Of a stretch of 64,000 nt of DNA, positions 35,038 to 43,268 are shown piece by piece. The number at the start of each line of letters is the position of its first letter. Within the stretch, counting starts at the first letter, position 1. This DNA comes from Bacteroides sp. (GTDB taxonomy: Bacteria; Bacteroidota; Bacteroidia; Bacteroidales; Bacteroidaceae), in contig JALCME010000012.1 of the NCBI GenBank assembly GCA_022648295.1, forward strand, positions 62,001-126,000, written 5' to 3'. The translations under genes were made by a program, and so were the position numbers. A model generated the notes under the pieces. The model had not been told where the DNA came from. It saw only the letters and a list, made by a program, of their open reading frames with translations, and did no database searches.

Positions 35038-36579
35038 ATGAAAAAGTCAACAATATGGATATTAGGAACTGTGATGGCTCTTTCCTTTCTTAGCTTACTC
35101 TACTTGCAGATTAGCTATATTGAGGAAATGGTGAAGATGCGTAATGAACAGTTTGATGAGGCAGTAAAACGTGCTTTGATGGCTGCATCAAAGGACGTGG
35201 AATCCGCAGAAGTTGATCGTTGGTTACGGGAAGACATTTCCGAAGCAGAGAAAAAAGCATGGGAACAGACCGCACAGAATAAAAGCGTAGTGCAGACGCA
35301 GCGATTTACGCTAACATCTCCTGATGGGTCAATGTATTCATCAATAGAATTACGGTCAATAACAAATAAACCTACCGACTTGCCCAGGGCAATGATTTCA
35401 CGTAAGCATGGTGCGAAAACCATACCTCAAACTTCTCGTTCGTTGGCCGATGTTGTGAAGAACAGGTATTTGTATCAGCGGGCTTTGCTTGATGAGGTGG
35501 CTTGGCAGATGGTCTATAAAGCAAGTGATAAGCCCATTGAAGAGCGTATTAATTTTAAGAACTTGGATCAATATCTAAAGTCTGGTTTGGTTGATAATGG
35601 TATTGAATTGAGCTACCACTTTAAAGTGATAGATAGCGAGGGGAGAGAGGTTTATCGCTGTTCGGATTATAGTGATGAAGGAAGTGAGAAGTCCTATTCT
35701 CAACCTTTGTTTTTGAATGATCCGCCTGCGCGCATGAGTATTGTTAAGATACATTTTCCCGGCAGAAGGGATTATATCTATGATTCGGTAAGCTTTATGA
35801 TACCATCAACGATCTTTACTTTAGTGTTATTGGTAACTTTTATATTTACCATTTATATTGTATTCCGGCAAAAGAAGCTGACTGAGATGAAGAATGATTT
35901 TATCAACAATATGACGCATGAGTTTAAGACGCCGATTTCTACCATTTCATTGGCGGCGCAAATGTTGAAGGACCCTTCCGTTGGAAAGTCACCTGCAATG
36001 TTTCAGCATATATCGACCGTAATTAATGATGAAACGAAAAGACTGAGGTTCCAGGTGGAAAAAGTGCTTCAGATGTCAATGTTTGATCGTCAGCAAGGCA
36101 CGTTGAAGATGAAAGAATTGGATGCGAATGAACTGATTCAGGGAGTGGTTAATACTTTTGCTTTGAAGGTAGAGCGGTATAGCGGGCATATAGAATCTGA
36201 ATTATTGGCGGCTGATCCTTTTATTTTTGCAGATGAGATGCATATTACGAATGTGATATTTAATCTTATGGATAATGCCGTGAAATATAAGAAACCGGAT
36301 GTTGACTTGCAATTGAATGTAAAGACTTGGAATGATCCGGGAAAATTGATGATCTCAATACAAGACAATGGCATTGGTATAAAGAAAGAAAACTTGAAGA
36401 AGATATTCGATAAATTTTATCGGGTACATACAGGGAACTTGCATGATGTTAAAGGATTCGGATTGGGATTGTCTTATGTGAAGAAAATTATTGCAGATCA
36501 TAAAGGAAGCATTCGTGCTGAAAGTGAATTGAATGTAGGAACTAAATTTATTATAACATTACCTTTACTTAAAAATTAG
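35038..36579 (+). CDS. rprX: Sensor histidine kinase RprX
   Basis: Membrane histidine kinase, partner of RprY. I start at ATG 35038 (513 aa); a GTG two codons upstream is possible. One TM at about residues 5-25, a periplasmic sensor region to about 255, a second TM at about 260-280 (FTLVLLVTFIFTIYIVF), HisKA with His294 in NMTHEFKTPIS, and HATPase_c with IFNLMDNAVKY, IQDNGIGI and GFGLGLSYVKKI. All catalytic boxes are intact. The regulator starts 4 nt after the stop, so they are co-translated. Known from Bacteroides fragilis as a regulatory pair; its signal is not visible here. Confidence 0.93.
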   Translation: MKKSTIWILGTVMALSFLSLLYLQISYIEEMVKMRNEQFDEAVKRALMAASKDVESAEVDRWLREDISEAEKKAWEQTAQNKSVVQTQRFTLTSPDGSMYSSIELRSITNKPTDLPRAMISRKHGAKTIPQTSRSLADVVKNRYLYQRALLDEVAWQMVYKASDKPIEERINFKNLDQYLKSGLVDNGIELSYHFKVIDSEGREVYRCSDYSDEGSEKSYSQPLFLNDPPARMSIVKIHFPGRRDYIYDSVSFMIPSTIFTLVLLVTFIFTIYIVFRQKKLTEMKNDFINNMTHEFKTPISTISLAAQMLKDPSVGKSPAMFQHISTVINDETKRLRFQVEKVLQMSMFDRQQGTLKMKELDANELIQGVVNTFALKVERYSGHIESELLAADPFIFADEMHITNVIFNLMDNAVKYKKPDVDLQLNVKTWNDPGKLMISIQDNGIGIKKENLKKIFDKFYRVHTGNLHDVKGFGLGLSYVKKIIADHKGSIRAESELNVGTKFIITLPLLKN

Positions 36580-36583
36580 TGAT

Positions 36584-37285
36584 ATGGACGAGAAATTGCG
36601 TATTTTACTGTGCGAAGATGATGAGAATCTTGGCATGCTTTTAAGAGAATACTTGCAGGCGAAAGGTTATTCTGCTGAGTTATATCCTGACGGAGAGGCT
36701 GGATACAAAGCCTTCTTGAAGAACAAGTATGACATGTGTGTATTTGATGTAATGATGCCTAAAAAAGACGGTTTTAGTCTGGCTAAAGATGTACGTGCTG
36801 CTAATGCAGAAATACCTATCATCTTCTTGACTGCAAAAACATTGAAGGAAGATATTTTAGATGGCTTTAAGATTGGCGCGGATGATTATATTACCAAACC
36901 TTTTAGTATGGAGGAACTTACTTTCAGAATTGAGGCCATTTTGAGACGTGTTCGTGGAAAGAAGAACAAAGAAAGTAATATCTATAAAATAGGTAAATTT
37001 ACTTTTGATACTCAAAAACAGATTTTGTCAATTGACGATACACAAACTAAGTTGACGACCAAAGAATCTGAATTGTTGGGATTACTTTGTGCACATGCTA
37101 ATGAAATACTCCAACGTGACTTTGCTTTGAAGACAATTTGGATTGATGATAATTACTTCAATGCCCGTAGTATGGATGTTTATATTACGAAATTGCGTAA
37201 GCATTTGAAAGATGATCCTTCTATTGAGATTATTAATATTCATGGAAAAGGATATAAGTTAATTACTCCTGAGCCGGAAGCTTGA
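36584..37285 (+). CDS. rprY: OmpR-family response regulator RprY
   Basis: DNA-binding regulator of 233 aa. The receiver domain (about 1-120) has acidic residues CEDDE, phospho-acceptor Asp55 in VFDVMMPKKDG, and Lys in ITKPFSMEEL. The winged-helix C-terminal domain (about 135-230) carries LTTKESELLGLLCAHANEI and the recognition helix MDVYITKLRKHLKDD. It is phosphorylated by RprX. The operon ends at the hairpin at 37297. Confidence 0.95.
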   Translation: MDEKLRILLCEDDENLGMLLREYLQAKGYSAELYPDGEAGYKAFLKNKYDMCVFDVMMPKKDGFSLAKDVRAANAEIPIIFLTAKTLKEDILDGFKIGADDYITKPFSMEELTFRIEAILRRVRGKKNKESNIYKIGKFTFDTQKQILSIDDTQTKLTTKESELLGLLCAHANEILQRDFALKTIWIDDNYFNARSMDVYITKLRKHLKDDPSIEIINIHGKGYKLITPEPEA

Positions 37286-37296
37286 GCTGAAGTCAT

Positions 37297-37337
37297 AAAA
37301 AAAACGGCGATAACATTGTTATCACCGTTTTTTTATT
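37297..37337. terminator. Bidirectional terminator between rprY and the small membrane protein gene
   Basis: AAAACGGCGATAAC pairs with GTTATCACCGTTTT (one wobble) over a 3-nt loop. A-rich left and T-rich right flanks give a T-run in both directions, as expected between convergent genes. Confidence 0.85.
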
Positions 37338-37351
37338 TTTAACTTAGAATA

Positions 37352-37528
37352 TTAATCTGTCACTTTTTTATTGATGATGATATAGGAAACTAAGCCTACA
37401 ATAACCAAAATGACTGAAGATACTAATACGGTGTTGTTGTTCACATTACCTGTGAAAGAACATACGACCAAAATAGCGACTCCTATTAGGATTAATATCA
37501 GTCCTAGATTTTTCAATAAACCTTTCAT
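37352..37528 (-). CDS. Small two-helix membrane protein (58 aa)
   Basis: A short gene that is easily missed. The 58 aa begin MKGLLKNLGLILILIGVAIL and form two hydrophobic helices, about residues 5-23 and 34-54, split by a polar turn (GNVNNNT) and ended by a charged tail (NKKVTD). It is convergent with rprY and stops 15 bp before a bidirectional terminator, and it has a plausible ATG start. I know similar short uncharacterised proteins from Bacteroides but cannot assign a function. Confidence 0.7.
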   Translation of the reverse strand: MKGLLKNLGLILILIGVAILVVCSFTGNVNNNTVLVSSVILVIVGLVSYIIINKKVTD

Positions 37529-37665
37529 GTGTGCGTATTTTATTAGATTATTATATTCCTGTCACAAAGAAAAGCATAATTCTCTAACAGGCGAAATTAT
37601 TTTTGCAAAAAAAGTATTATTCCCTGTAAATAGTTGATTTCCGGCTTCTTTGCTTTGTTTTTATA

Positions 37666-38112
37666 TTAATCTTTTGTGTTAAAGAAAATTTTTCTCAGTA
37701 CTTCCTGACTTACACTTAGTTCTTGGCTGGAAATGCCTTGCAATGCCTCTTTTAATGTTTGGTTAGCAATGATACGTGCTTGTTCTTCCAATTCTCTTCC
37801 GTCTTTAGTGAGATGGATAAGATTTGTCCGCCGGTCTTTCTTATCTGAAATCCGGACGACTAAATGTTGGCGTTCCATGTTGTCTATTAAGCGGGTCATG
37901 CTAGGCTTGTCTTTGAAAGTTGCATTGCACAACTCTTGCTGGGTGACGCCATCTTTTTCCCATAAAAAGATGAGTACAGTCCATTGTTCGGGAGTGATCT
38001 CCATGCCACTCTGGCGAAAGTTTCGAGAGAGTTTTCGGTTGATGGCTGCAGAAACCTTTCCATTTAAAATAGCGAAAATGAGCCGGATGTCAAAGTTAAA
38101 TTGTTCTATCAT
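37666..38112 (-). CDS. MarR-family transcriptional regulator
   Basis: Winged-helix repressor of 148 aa. The start at 38112 (MIEQFNFDIRL) is chosen because a -7 element at 38137-38144 and an operator-like palindrome lie upstream of it; an ATG at 38205 would add 31 residues that do not resemble the family. MarR features: EQWTVLIFLWEKDGVTQQEL, the recognition helix KPSMTRLIDNMERQ, and the wing DKKDRRTNLIHLTKDG. It is divergent from rpsF. The gene is probably autoregulated through the palindrome. Confidence 0.88.
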   Translation of the reverse strand: MIEQFNFDIRLIFAILNGKVSAAINRKLSRNFRQSGMEITPEQWTVLIFLWEKDGVTQQELCNATFKDKPSMTRLIDNMERQHLVVRISDKKDRRTNLIHLTKDGRELEEQARIIANQTLKEALQGISSQELSVSQEVLRKIFFNTKD

Positions 38113-38119
38113 GAAATTA

Positions 38120-38131
38120 TTGTTTAAACAA
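38120..38131. promoter_or_regulatory. Perfect palindrome at the MarR promoter, probable operator
   Basis: TTGTTTAAACAA is its own reverse complement. It sits where transcription of the MarR gene should start (-7 at 38137-38144), so bound repressor would block initiation. Confidence 0.6.
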
Positions 38132-38136
38132 CTTCG

Positions 38137-38144
38137 CAAAAATA
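38137..38144 (-). promoter_or_regulatory. -7 element of the MarR gene
   Basis: TATTTTTG on the minus strand; the start point would lie at about 38130, inside the palindrome. Confidence 0.5.
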
Positions 38145-38193
38145 ATCGACTTTTGCGATAAATCCTATACAGGGGCATAAAAAAGACTAAAGA

Positions 38194-38224
38194 TTTGTAT
38201 TTCAAAATAAAATGGCTACCTTTG
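38194..38224 (+). promoter_or_regulatory. Consensus promoter of rpsF-rpsR-rplI
   Basis: TTTG (38194-38197), a 19-bp spacer and TACCTTTG (38217-38224) match the Bacteroides housekeeping consensus exactly. The leader is about 38 nt. Confidence 0.85.
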
Positions 38225-38268
38225 CACCGCGAATTTTAAAAGAAATTTCATTTATTAATTTATTAAGT

Positions 38269-38613
38269 ATGAATCAATACGAAACCGTTTTCATTTTAAC
38301 TCCCGTTTTGTCTGATGTTCAGATGAAGGAGACGGTAGAGAAATTTAAGGGCATTCTCCAAGGAGAAGGCGCTGAAATTGTGAATGAAGAGAGCTGGGGA
38401 TTGAAGAAGTTGGCTTATCCTATTCAGAAAAAGTCTACAGGCTTCTATCAGCTGATTGAATTCAATGCAGATCCGTCTGTGATTGAAAAGTTGGAAGTAA
38501 ACTTTCGCCGTGATGAGCGTGTAATCCGTTTCTTAACGTTCAAGCAGGATAAATATGCTGCTGAATATGCTGCGAAAAGAAGAAGTGTTAAATCTACAAA
38601 GAAGGAGAATTAA
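38269..38613 (+). CDS. rpsF: 30S ribosomal protein S6
   Basis: Small-subunit protein of 114 aa, beginning [16 protein letters not shown]. The start at 38269 is set by homology and because an ATG at 38212 lies upstream of the promoter's start point. It binds 16S rRNA together with S18. Family residues [13 protein letters not shown] and [11 protein letters not shown] are present. First gene of the S6-S18-L9 operon, 2 nt before rpsR. Confidence 0.97.
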   Translation: MNQYETVFILTPVLSDVQMKETVEKFKGILQGEGAEIVNEESWGLKKLAYPIQKKSTGFYQLIEFNADPSVIEKLEVNFRRDERVIRFLTFKQDKYAAEYAAKRRSVKSTKKEN

Positions 38614-38615
38614 TT

Positions 38616-38888
38616 ATGGCACAACAAGTTCAATCAGAAATCAGATATTTAACTCCGCCTTCAGTGGATGTTAAGAAGAAAAAATATTGCCGTTTTAAAA
38701 AGAGTGGCATTAAGTATATTGATTATAAAGATCCTGAATTCTTGAAGAAATTTTTGAATGAGCAGGGTAAGATTCTTCCGCGCCGCATCACTGGTACTTC
38801 TTTGAAGTATCAACGTCGTGTCGCTCAGGCTGTAAAAAGAGCCCGTCACTTGGCTTTATTACCATATGTTACTGACATGTTGAAATAA
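38616..38888 (+). CDS. rpsR: 30S ribosomal protein S18
   Basis: Ninety aa with the S18 core [20 protein letters not shown] and [20 protein letters not shown], ending in a helix-rich tail ([15 protein letters not shown]). It forms a heterodimer with S6 on the platform of the small subunit. Separated from rpsF by 2 nt and from rplI by 14 nt. Confidence 0.97.
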   Translation: MAQQVQSEIRYLTPPSVDVKKKKYCRFKKSGIKYIDYKDPEFLKKFLNEQGKILPRRITGTSLKYQRRVAQAVKRARHLALLPYVTDMLK

Positions 38889-38902
38889 TAAGAGGAGGAG
38901 AT

Positions 38903-39346
38903 ATGGAAATTATATTAAAAGAAGATATTGTGAATTTGGGTTATAAGAACGATATTGTAACTGTGAAAGCAGGTTATGGTCGTAATTATCTTATCCCTAC
39001 AGGCAAGGCTGTTATTGCTTCTCCCTCAGCAAAGAAAATGTTGGCTGAAGATTTGAAGCAGCGTGCTCATAAGTTGGAAAAGATTAAAAAGGATGCTGAG
39101 GAATTGGCTGCAAAACTGAAGGATGTTTCCTTGACTATTGCTACTAAGGTCAGCTCTACGGGTACTATTTTCGGTTCTGTTGGCAATATCCAAATTGCTG
39201 ATGAGTTGGCGAAACTAGGGCATACCATTGATAGAAAGACTATTGTCATAAAAGAGGCAGTAAAAGAGATAGGTCATTATAAAGCAATTATTAAATTGCA
39301 CAAAGAGGTTTCTGTAGAGATTCCTTTTGAAGTTGTGGCTGAATAA
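38903..39346 (+). CDS. rplI: 50S ribosomal protein L9
   Basis: Large-subunit protein of 147 aa. The N-terminal domain begins [19 protein letters not shown] and includes [14 protein letters not shown]; a long helix and the C-terminal domain ([16 protein letters not shown]) follow. Last gene of the operon; a terminator follows 23 nt after the stop. Confidence 0.97.
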   Translation: MEIILKEDIVNLGYKNDIVTVKAGYGRNYLIPTGKAVIASPSAKKMLAEDLKQRAHKLEKIKKDAEELAAKLKDVSLTIATKVSSTGTIFGSVGNIQIADELAKLGHTIDRKTIVIKEAVKEIGHYKAIIKLHKEVSVEIPFEVVAE

Positions 39347-39368
39347 TACAATCTATTTTCTAAGATAT

Positions 39369-39405
39369 AAAAGAGGTTGGCTCATTGTGAGTTCAACCTC
39401 TTTTT
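39369..39405 (+). terminator. Terminator of the rpsF-rpsR-rplI operon
   Basis: AAAAGAGGTTG pairs with CAACCTCTTTT; the loop itself contains a short CTCA/TGAG stem. A T-run follows. Confidence 0.85.
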
Positions 39406-39410
39406 ATTTT

Positions 39411-39750
39411 AATATGCTATATTGAACAATAACCTTTTTGTTAAATAAAAAAGAGTTTACCCGATATTTATTGGAAGTAACTATTCATTAGTCTTCAGAA
39501 AGAAATTACTTTTGTCACATGACAAATTCAGCTTTGTTCTCTTTAGTGCGTGTAGTACCCCGGAAGTTCTTGAATGTTTTTGATGTAATAAAAGTGAAAG
39601 CGCCAATACGGAGATTCATATTTATCTTGATAAAAAGATGTATGAGAACTTGCGTAATGATGTTCTCTTTTAATCCATAGTTTTTATATATATCCGGTGA
39701 GTCTATGTTATTTGAAACTGATCCTTTGCAATAAGGTTGAGTAAGGACAT
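39411..39750. other. Gap between rplI and the Ala-rich lipoprotein, no gene recognised
   Basis: About 340 bp of A/T-rich DNA. One minus-strand reading frame of 86 codons crosses it (39515-39775) but begins inside the next gene's terminator and shows no family I know. It may be decayed sequence. Confidence 0.4.
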
Positions 39751-39786
39751 AAAAAAAGTCTGTAGTGCTTAGCACGACAGACTTTT
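39751..39786 (-). terminator. Terminator of the Ala-rich lipoprotein gene
   Basis: On the minus strand AAAAGTCTGT pairs with ACAGACTTTT, with an inner GTGC/GCAC stem and a seven-T run after it. Confidence 0.85.
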
Positions 39787-39811
39787 CAATTTTCTTTAGT
39801 GTTGTTCTGAA

Positions 39812-40015
39812 TTATTCAGCTGATACTGCTGCAGTATCGGCTGTAGCAGTATCAGCTGCGGCTGCAGCTTCAGCGGCTGCTGCTTCTACAGCTGCAATTG
39901 AGTCAGCTACACGGATTGAATCTGCTGTTGCTTTTTCTTTTTCAGCTGCTTTGTTACCACAAGAAGCGAAAGACACTGCTACAATAGCTACGGCCATTAA
40001 AACTAATTTTTTCAT
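39812..40015 (-). CDS. Small Ala-rich lipoprotein
   Basis: 67-aa protein starting at 40015 (MKKLVLMAVAIVAVSFASCG), with lipobox FASC and the acylated Cys near residue 19. An ATG at 40048 would add 11 residues before the signal. The mature part is low complexity, made of Ala, Asp, Thr, Glu and Val with repeats such as ADSI and DTA. It has its own promoter (-7 TACCTTTG at 40068-40075) and a strong terminator, so it is a free-standing, probably well-expressed gene. Function unknown; a short acidic cell-envelope lipoprotein. Confidence 0.8.
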   Translation of the reverse strand: MKKLVLMAVAIVAVSFASCGNKAAEKEKATADSIRVADSIAAVEAAAAEAAAAADTATADTAAVSAE

Positions 40016-40067
40016 TTTCTTTACTTTTTTAAAACGTAATACAATCAATTGCTTTATTAAAACGTGG

Positions 40068-40075
40068 CAAAGGTA
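40068..40075 (-). promoter_or_regulatory. -7 element of the Ala-rich lipoprotein gene
   Basis: TACCTTTG on the minus strand, the same octamer as the rpsF promoter. The leader is about 50 nt. No good -33 box. Confidence 0.5.
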
Positions 40076-40174
40076 TGTACTTTTTCAATATGTTGTTCTT
40101 TCAATACCAACTTTTTTTATGTTTTTTTTTAAGTTCTGGAAGATTTCCTATTCTTTTATATGTTTTATAACATG

Positions 40175-41851
40175 CTAATCTTCTGCAAGACTGTTATATA
40201 GATATCTTTTTATGCTTTTCTTAGGCGTCTTTTCGAATTCGGTTGGATAAAGCTGGAATTGATTTACTTTTTCGTAAGCTGCAATATTACTGTTTAGGTT
40301 CTTAAGGTTCTCATTCATAATGGTTTTGATGTTTTCCGGCTGATTCAATCCAAGAGAATCCAAGGCCTCATAATCTGCATAAATTAAGGCTATCAGTTTC
40401 TTATTACGTTCAATAATAAGACTTTCCAGAACAAAGGGCATGTTATTGAGGCGTGCTTCAATTTCTTCGGGGAAAATATTTTGGCCGTTTGAACTTAAGA
40501 TCAGGCTTTTACTACGGCCTCTGATGTAGAGATTGTTGTTCTCGTCTAATGTACCCAAGTCTCCTGTTCGTAGCCATCCGTCTTCTGTAAAAGCTTCTTT
40601 AGTCGCTTCCTGATTTTTGTAATATCCAGCCATTACGTTTTCGCCACGTACTTGAATTTCTCCTGTTTCGGAGTTTGGGTTTTCTTTATAAACGCGTGCT
40701 TCCATAATACCTTCTAGTACTTTTCCTGACGAAGTTGGTATGAATTCGTCCCATGGAGAGTAGCTAATCAGCGGTGCACATTCTGTCATACCGTAGCCAA
40801 TGGTAAAAGGAAATTTGATTCGGTGGAAGAACTCTTCTACCTCCGGGTTCATTGCCGCACCTCCAATGATCACCTCTTTAAAGCGCCCTCCCAAAGCATC
40901 TACCAATTTTTTGCGAATTTGTCCATAAATTTGTCCGTCAAGTAGAGGAATACTTAGTGCCCACTTCATTGGCTTCTTGTTAATGATGGGAAGTATTACA
41001 TTCTTATATATTTTTTCGATGACTAATGGAACGGTGATAATCAGGTTGGGTTTTATTTCATCGAAGGCCTTCATTAAAATTTTAGGAGATGGAACCTTCC
41101 CGAGTAGGATTACGTGGGTGCCAACAGCTGTTGCTGTTAAAAAATCGAATGCACAACCGTACGCATGGGCCAATGGTAGAAATGATAGTACTTTATCCCC
41201 TTTCTTTAACAAGCCGGTTCGAATGCCAAAGGTGACATTTCCGGCTAGATTGTTCCCTGTTAGCATAACTCCTTTGCTGAACCCGGTGGTCCCAGAAGTA
41301 TAGTTTAACAGCATGACTTTGTCATTGGAGAGAGTGGTATACACGACGTCTTCCCGATGGAAGCCTTTGGGGTAGATTTCAGCCATTTTATTATCAATAT
41401 GTTTAATAAAATGTATCACCGTCTCGCCATCCCGCTGATAAAGACAGCGGAAATCCGTTAATGAAAATGCTGCGCGTATGCCTGAAAGCCGCTCTTCTTC
41501 AAGGTGTTCCCATATGGTGTCACTGGTAAAAAGAAAAACAGATTCGGAGTGGTTGACTATATGATGAACATCATTCGGATGAAAATCCTGCAAGATAGGA
41601 ACAACAATGGCACCATAGGTTACCGTAGCCATATAGGCAATGCACCAGCGTGCATTATTTTTTCCTATTATAGCTATTTTGTCTCCGCGGCGTAAACTGC
41701 AAGATTTAAACAACAGGTGTAATTTGGCTATTTCTTGCGCAACTTCTCCGTAGGTGTAATTCTCCTCTTCTCCATAATCGGTGTAACATGGGAGATCCCA
41801 ATTTTCGCAGAAGCTATGCTCATATAGTTTAATAAAGTTTTCTTGTATCAT
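40175..41851 (-). CDS. Long-chain acyl-CoA ligase (AMP-binding family)
   Basis: Activates a carboxylic acid, probably a long-chain fatty acid, with ATP and CoA. The 558 aa show the adenylate-forming signature YTSGTTGFSKG at about 184-194, IGYGMTECAPLISYSP, GWLRTGDLGTLDENNNLYI and a C-terminal Lys in FEKTPKKSIKRYLY. No signal peptide. Single-gene unit, divergent from mtaB; -7 TACTTTTG on the minus strand at 41875-41882 gives a leader of about 17 nt. Substrate chain length is inferred from the family only. Confidence 0.88.
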   Translation of the reverse strand: MIQENFIKLYEHSFCENWDLPCYTDYGEEENYTYGEVAQEIAKLHLLFKSCSLRRGDKIAIIGKNNARWCIAYMATVTYGAIVVPILQDFHPNDVHHIVNHSESVFLFTSDTIWEHLEEERLSGIRAAFSLTDFRCLYQRDGETVIHFIKHIDNKMAEIYPKGFHREDVVYTTLSNDKVMLLNYTSGTTGFSKGVMLTGNNLAGNVTFGIRTGLLKKGDKVLSFLPLAHAYGCAFDFLTATAVGTHVILLGKVPSPKILMKAFDEIKPNLIITVPLVIEKIYKNVILPIINKKPMKWALSIPLLDGQIYGQIRKKLVDALGGRFKEVIIGGAAMNPEVEEFFHRIKFPFTIGYGMTECAPLISYSPWDEFIPTSSGKVLEGIMEARVYKENPNSETGEIQVRGENVMAGYYKNQEATKEAFTEDGWLRTGDLGTLDENNNLYIRGRSKSLILSSNGQNIFPEEIEARLNNMPFVLESLIIERNKKLIALIYADYEALDSLGLNQPENIKTIMNENLKNLNSNIAAYEKVNQFQLYPTEFEKTPKKSIKRYLYNSLAED

Positions 41852-41874
41852 TGCACGGATTTTGATGAATTGTG

Positions 41875-41882
41875 CAAAAGTA
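41875..41882 (-). promoter_or_regulatory. -7 element of the acyl-CoA ligase gene
   Basis: TACTTTTG on the minus strand, a full match to TAnnTTTG; no clear -33 box. Confidence 0.45.
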
Positions 41883-41904
41883 GGAATTTTCTAAGAATTA
41901 TATG

Positions 41905-41912
41905 TAACTTTG
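41905..41912 (+). promoter_or_regulatory. -7 element of the mtaB operon
   Basis: TAACTTTG; the start point near 41919 leaves a leader of about 18 nt and rules out the TTG codon at 41910 as a start. Confidence 0.55.
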
Positions 41913-41936
41913 CGGCGGAAATATGTTTGGATAGTT

Positions 41937-43256
41937 ATGATTGATACCACTATATACCAAGATAAGAAAGCGGTTTACTATACATTAGGATGTAAATTAA
42001 ACTTTTCAGAGACCTCTACAATTGGCAAGGTTTTGAAGGAGGCGGGGATACGCACCGCCCGGAAAGGCGAGAAAGCTGATATTTGTGTCGTGAATACTTG
42101 TTCTGTGACGGAAGTTGCTGACAAGAAGTGCCGCCAGGCTATACACCGTTTAGTGAAACAGCATCCGGGGGCTTTTGTTATAGTAACGGGTTGTTATGCT
42201 CAGTTAAAGCCGGACGCTGTTGCTAAAATAGAAGGTGTGGATGTTGTTATAGGGGCGGAGCAGAAATTGGATTTGCTCCACTACTTGGGCGATTTACAGA
42301 AACATGAGGCTGGTGAAGCCCATATATCGGCATTGAAAGATATTCGCTCGTTTGTTCCTTCTTGTTCGCGAGGAGACCGTACGCGCTTTTTTTTAAAAGT
42401 ACAAGACGGTTGTGATTATTATTGTTCGTATTGTACAATTCCATTTGCCCGTGGGCGTAGCCGTAATGGTACGATTGCTTCTTTGGTGGAGCAAGCACGC
42501 TTGGCTGCTATTGAAGGTGGGAAGGAAATAGTGCTGACAGGAGTCAACATAGGAGACTTTGGTAAAACAACAGGTGAGACTTTTTTTGATTTGATAAAGG
42601 CATTGGACAGGGTGGAAGGTATAGAGCGTTTTCGCATTTCTTCTATTGAACCTGATTTGCTGACAGATGAAGTTATTGATTATGTTTCCGGTTCACAACG
42701 TTTCATGCCTCACTTCCATATTCCTTTGCAATCGGGTAGCGATGAGGTACTGAAGTTGATGCGTAGGCGTTATGATACGGCCTTGTTTGCTTCGAAGGTA
42801 AGAAAAATAAAAGAAGTGATGCCTGATTCTTTTATTGGTGTTGATGTTATTGTCGGGACGCGTGGGGAGACGGAAGAGTATTTTGAACAGGCCTATGAAT
42901 TTGTTAAGAGTCTGGATGTAACCCAGCTTCATGTTTTCAGCTATTCCGAACGTCCGGGGACGCAGGCCCTGAAGATTGAACATGTGGTGACTCCTGAAGA
43001 AAAGCATAAGAGAAGTCAGCGTCTTTTAAATCTTTCTGATGAAAAGACAGAAGCATTTTATGCTCTGCATATCGGACAAACACTACCTGTATTGTTAGAA
43101 CATGCTAAAGCGGGGGCATTGATGCATGGTTTCACTCCTAATTATATCCGGGTGGAAGTGCCTCATCGTAATGATTTAGACAATCGGATAGTCAATGTTA
43201 AATTAGGCGATTTTAATGAAGAAAGGACGGCGTTGCAAGGAACTTTACTTATATAA
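41937..43256 (+). CDS. mtaB: tRNA threonylcarbamoyladenosine methylthiotransferase MtaB
   Basis: Radical-SAM enzyme that adds a methylthio group to t6A37 of tRNA. The 439 aa have the three N-terminal cluster cysteines Cys19 (TLGCKLN), Cys55 (VNTCSV) and Cys86 (VTGCYAQ), and the radical-SAM motif Cys159-x3-Cys163-x2-Cys166 (DGCDYYCSYC). A TRAM-like end follows. TLGCKLN with VADKKCRQ is typical of MtaB rather than MiaB or RimO. First gene of an operon with the acyltransferase 12 nt downstream. Confidence 0.92.
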   Translation: MIDTTIYQDKKAVYYTLGCKLNFSETSTIGKVLKEAGIRTARKGEKADICVVNTCSVTEVADKKCRQAIHRLVKQHPGAFVIVTGCYAQLKPDAVAKIEGVDVVIGAEQKLDLLHYLGDLQKHEAGEAHISALKDIRSFVPSCSRGDRTRFFLKVQDGCDYYCSYCTIPFARGRSRNGTIASLVEQARLAAIEGGKEIVLTGVNIGDFGKTTGETFFDLIKALDRVEGIERFRISSIEPDLLTDEVIDYVSGSQRFMPHFHIPLQSGSDEVLKLMRRRYDTALFASKVRKIKEVMPDSFIGVDVIVGTRGETEEYFEQAYEFVKSLDVTQLHVFSYSERPGTQALKIEHVVTPEEKHKRSQRLLNLSDEKTEAFYALHIGQTLPVLLEHAKAGALMHGFTPNYIRVEVPHRNDLDNRIVNVKLGDFNEERTALQGTLLI

Positions 43257-43268
43257 TAGGCAAAAAGG

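Noticed and set aside
38113..38205. Upstream ATG extending the MarR protein by 31 residues
   Set aside because: The extension contains the promoter and palindrome region and does not resemble MarR N-termini.
39515..39775. Minus-strand frame of 86 codons between rplI and the Ala-rich lipoprotein
   Set aside because: Its start lies inside the lipoprotein gene's terminator hairpin and the translation shows no family or signal that I recognise.
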